6,557 nt of DNA from Candidatus Onthocola stercoravium (GTDB lineage Bacteria > Bacillota_I > Bacilli_A > RF39 > UBA660): the NCBI GenBank assembly GCA_018711775.1, contig DVHV01000195.1:1-6557 (forward strand), written 5' to 3'. Made by a program: the position numbers and the translations under genes. The notes beneath the pieces are model-generated. The model did not search any database, was not told the origin of the DNA, and saw only the letters and a list, made by a program, of their open reading frames with translations. Numbering within the stretch: position 1 is the stretch's first letter; every line of letters begins with the position of its first letter. This document shows positions 4,832-6,557 of this stretch, one piece after another.

Positions 4832-5173
4832 TTGCCTACTAGAAAAGAAACAGAAATTGCCAAAAACTATTTAACGTATGAAGAATTACAGGTTTTAAAT
4901 AGGTTAGTGTCTGCTTACTTAGATATTGCAGAAATAAATGCATTAAAAAGAAGGGCGATGACTATGCAAGATTGGATTAATGAGTTAGATAGTTTTTTAA
5001 AAATGACACATAATGATATATTGCATACGAAAGGCATGGTTTCACATGAAGAAGCCTTAAAAAAAGCCCACGAAGAATATGATAAATATATGCAAAATCA
5101 TTTAACTAAAGCCGAGAAAGATTATTTAAAAATTATGAATATAGAATTAAAAGAAATTGAAAAGAATAATTAA
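4832..5173 (+). CDS. RhuM protein, C-terminal fragment after the frameshift
   Basis: This carries the C-terminal part of the RhuM family (PTRKETEIAKNYL, then ELQVLNRLVSAYLDIAE, MTMQDWINELDSFL and a final charged helix with HEEALKKAHEEYDKY). The TTG at 4832 is only 2 nt after a purine run (AAAGGGG, 4823-4829) and is not a convincing start. Family residues continue upstream of it (GLTNFKGD), so this is the tail of the broken gene rather than a separate protein. Confidence 0.55.
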   Translation: MPTRKETEIAKNYLTYEELQVLNRLVSAYLDIAEINALKRRAMTMQDWINELDSFLKMTHNDILHTKGMVSHEEALKKAHEEYDKYMQNHLTKAEKDYLKIMNIELKEIEKNN

Positions 5174-5184
5174 CGATATAATTG

Positions 5185-5229
5185 GAGTAATTGTTTTTTA
5201 AAACTTATTATGATAATATATACACAGGT
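5185..5229 (+). repeat. Right 45-bp direct repeat: obgE promoter copy
   Basis: Matches 4069-4113 at 43 of 45 bases. It starts 11 nt after the rhuM stop codon and ends within the obgE ribosome binding site, so it includes the full obgE promoter. The 1116-bp offset between the copies is the size of the cassette plus one repeat. Confidence 0.95.
5191..5219 (+). promoter_or_regulatory. Probable obgE promoter
   Basis: TTGTTT (5191-5196), a 17-bp spacer and an extended -10 TGATAATAT (TAATAT at 5214-5219). Transcription would start around 5226, close to or at the ribosome binding site AGGTGA (5226-5231), so the leader would be very short. An alternative -10 (GATAAT, 5212-5217) overlaps with a shorter spacer. 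Confidence 0.55.
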
Positions 5230-5236
5230 GATTACT

Positions 5237-6517
5237 ATGTTTGTTGATGAACTTACTATAAAACTTATGGCAGGCCCTGGTGGGGACGGTTGTACTTCTT
5301 TTAGAAGAGAAAAATATGTCCCAATGGGTGGACCAGATGGTGGAAATGGTGGCAGAGGTGCTAGCATTATTTTTAAAGTGGATAAGAGTTTAAAGACCTT
5401 AATTGATCTAAGTTACAGAAAAATTATTAAAGCGGATAAAGGCGAAAACGGAAAAGGCTCAAATAAATATGGGAAAAATGCTGAAGATATAATTATAAAT
5501 GTACCCGCAGGAACAACAGTTTATAATGCTGAAACTAATGAAATAATTGCTGATTTAACAGAAGAGGATGAATCAGTTGTTGTGGCTCGAGGAGGCCGAG
5601 GTGGTAAAGGAAATAAATCTTTTGCGACTCATGATATGCCAGCCCCAAAGTTTAGTGAAAAAGGAGAACCAGGCGAAGAAGTGACTGTAAGACTTGAACT
5701 AAAAGTTTTAGCAGATGTTGGGCTTGTGGGGATGCCAAGTGTCGGTAAATCAACACTTTTATCTATTATATCTAGCGCTAAACCAAAGATCGCCGCATAC
5801 CACTTTACGACTCTTTCACCAAACCTTGGAGTAGTAAAACTTAAAAATGGTTCATCATTTGTTATGGCGGATTTACCTGGTTTAATTGAAGGAGCTAGTG
5901 TTGGTGTAGGCTTAGGTCATGAATTTTTACGTCATGCTATGCGTACCAAAATCATTGCTCATGTAATAGATATGGGGTCCAGTGAAGGACGTAATCCAAT
6001 TGAAGATTATCAAATAATTAGAAACGAAATAGAAAAATATAATGATATTTTAAAAAATAAAAAAGAAGTAATTGTTGCTAATAAAATGGATTTACCAGAT
6101 GCTCAAAGTAATCTAGAAAAATTCAAAAACAAATTTAAAAATGTCGAAATAATCGAAATAAGTTGTATGGATAATACGGGAATAGATACTTTAATAGAAA
6201 CTTTAGCTAAAGAATTAGAAGATATTCCGGAAGTAAAACTATATGAAGAAAGTGATTTTAAGTTATATAAATTTGAAGATATTAAACCTTACCAAATAAA
6301 AAGAGATGGCAACATCTGGATAGTTAGTGGTAAAGAAATAGAAACACTACTTAAAATGACTAAATTCGAAGAAGATGAAGGCGCACTTAGATTTGCTCGT
6401 AAGTTTAAGGGCATGGGTATTGAAGATGAACTTGAAAGACTTGGAGCAAAACCAGGGGATGAAGTTCAAATACTTGATTATATGTTTACATTTAAAGATG
6501 ATGAATATGAAAAATAA
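5237..6517 (+). CDS. obgE: Obg family GTPase (ObgE/CgtA)
   Basis: A complete 426-residue Obg, an essential GTPase that helps 50S ribosome assembly and links to stress and (p)ppGpp control. The N-terminal Obg domain (1 to about 158) shows the glycine-rich loops (PGGDGCTSFRREKYVP, GGPDGGNGGRG, RGGRGGKGN). The G domain follows: G1 GMPSVGKST (165-173), G2 HFTTLSPN (189-196), G3 DLPGLIEGA (212-220), G4 NKMD (282-285) and G5 SCMD (309-312, a variant of the usual SA-x). The C-terminal OCT domain runs from about 345 to the end, with the short acidic tail DDEYEK. The ATG at 5237 is chosen because family proteins begin MFVD and AGGTGA lies 5 nt upstream; the in-frame ATG at 5210 falls in the promoter. 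The gene order after rpmA is the Bacillus one, interrupted by accessory genes. Confidence 0.97.
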   Translation: MFVDELTIKLMAGPGGDGCTSFRREKYVPMGGPDGGNGGRGASIIFKVDKSLKTLIDLSYRKIIKADKGENGKGSNKYGKNAEDIIINVPAGTTVYNAETNEIIADLTEEDESVVVARGGRGGKGNKSFATHDMPAPKFSEKGEPGEEVTVRLELKVLADVGLVGMPSVGKSTLLSIISSAKPKIAAYHFTTLSPNLGVVKLKNGSSFVMADLPGLIEGASVGVGLGHEFLRHAMRTKIIAHVIDMGSSEGRNPIEDYQIIRNEIEKYNDILKNKKEVIVANKMDLPDAQSNLEKFKNKFKNVEIIEISCMDNTGIDTLIETLAKELEDIPEVKLYEESDFKLYKFEDIKPYQIKRDGNIWIVSGKEIETLLKMTKFEEDEGALRFARKFKGMGIEDELERLGAKPGDEVQILDYMFTFKDDEYEK

Positions 6518-6557
6518 TTTAATGAAATAGATAAAAAATACAGTGTAATATTTTTAT

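Larger units (their letters stand above)
4173..5173 (+). pseudogene. RhuM family protein gene broken by a one-base frameshift
   Basis: The two adjoining frames together make one stand-alone RhuM protein. The first reads normally to ...TAAEIVYNR and then runs into a TAG at 4806. The second frame, open only after a TAG at 4784-4786, supplies the continuation (NIGLTNFKGDLPTRK, then IAKNYL). The span is 1001 nt; one extra base would give 1002 nt, a 333-residue protein of normal family length. The lesion must lie between about 4786 and 4806, most simply in the GGG run at 4786-4788. All other family segments look intact, so the break is recent or a sequencing/assembly error. The start is uncertain: ATG 4173, GTG 4176 and TTG 4185 are in frame, and GGTGAT at 4175-4180 would serve the TTG best. 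Confidence 0.82.

Noticed and set aside
5210..5236. Upstream in-frame ATG extending obgE by 9 residues
   Set aside because: It falls inside the promoter's -10 region; Obg proteins begin MFVD and the ribosome binding site fits 5237.
5170..5367. Minus-strand 65-codon ORF rich in Pro
   Set aside because: It is the antisense of the Gly-rich start of obgE, with no ribosome binding site or family resemblance.
6534..6555. Terminator after obgE
   Set aside because: AAAAATA and TATTTTT can pair, but the stem is all A-T and the window ends before any U tract can be judged.

Overview
This window comes from a strongly AT-rich, low-GC Gram-positive bacterium, probably in the Bacilli or a related Erysipelotrichia/Mollicutes-like lineage. 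The evidence is the Bacillus-type gene order (SpoIVFB-like protease, rplU, prp, rpmA, then obg), an L27 protein with a cleavable N-terminal extension next to its dedicated protease, strong AAGGAGG ribosome binding sites and sigma-A-type promoters. TGA acts as a stop at the prp/rpmA overlap and visible Trp codons are TGG, so the standard bacterial code fits.

Region 1 (1-1380, + strand) is core: the 3' end of an M50 site-2 protease, a perfect-consensus promoter, a probable L21 autoregulatory leader, then rplU, prp and rpmA packed as an operon with 1-4 nt overlaps and closed by a strong intrinsic terminator. Prp trims the L27 precursor made by the gene right after it.

Region 2 (1384-4040, - strand) holds two accessory genes and one housekeeping gene: an Rpn/PD-(D/E)XK 'transposase-like' nuclease (1412-2272), a RhuM-Fic/Doc fusion (2288-3271) just upstream of it in a two-gene unit, and trmB (3402-4040) with its own promoter and terminator. 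In Bacillus subtilis the interval between rpmA and obg holds only spo0B; here it has become an accessory site.

Region 3 (4041-5236) lies between the divergent core genes trmB and obgE. It contains a second RhuM gene (4173-5173) broken by one missing base. That gene sits between two 43/45-identical direct repeats, and the right-hand repeat is the promoter and start of the ribosome binding site of obgE. This looks like a cassette whose arrival duplicated the obgE promoter.

Region 4 (5237-6517, + strand) is a complete obgE, the ribosome-assembly GTPase.

The most unusual signal is that both RhuM genes, though diverged and carrying different sequences there, have a perfect inverted repeat with 12-bp arms at the same place in the encoded N-terminal domain (3038-3062 and 4389-4415). 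Other points of interest are the repeat-flanked RhuM cassette and a well-placed internal ribosome binding site in the Rpn gene that could make a C-terminal small protein, as reported for E. coli Rpn loci.
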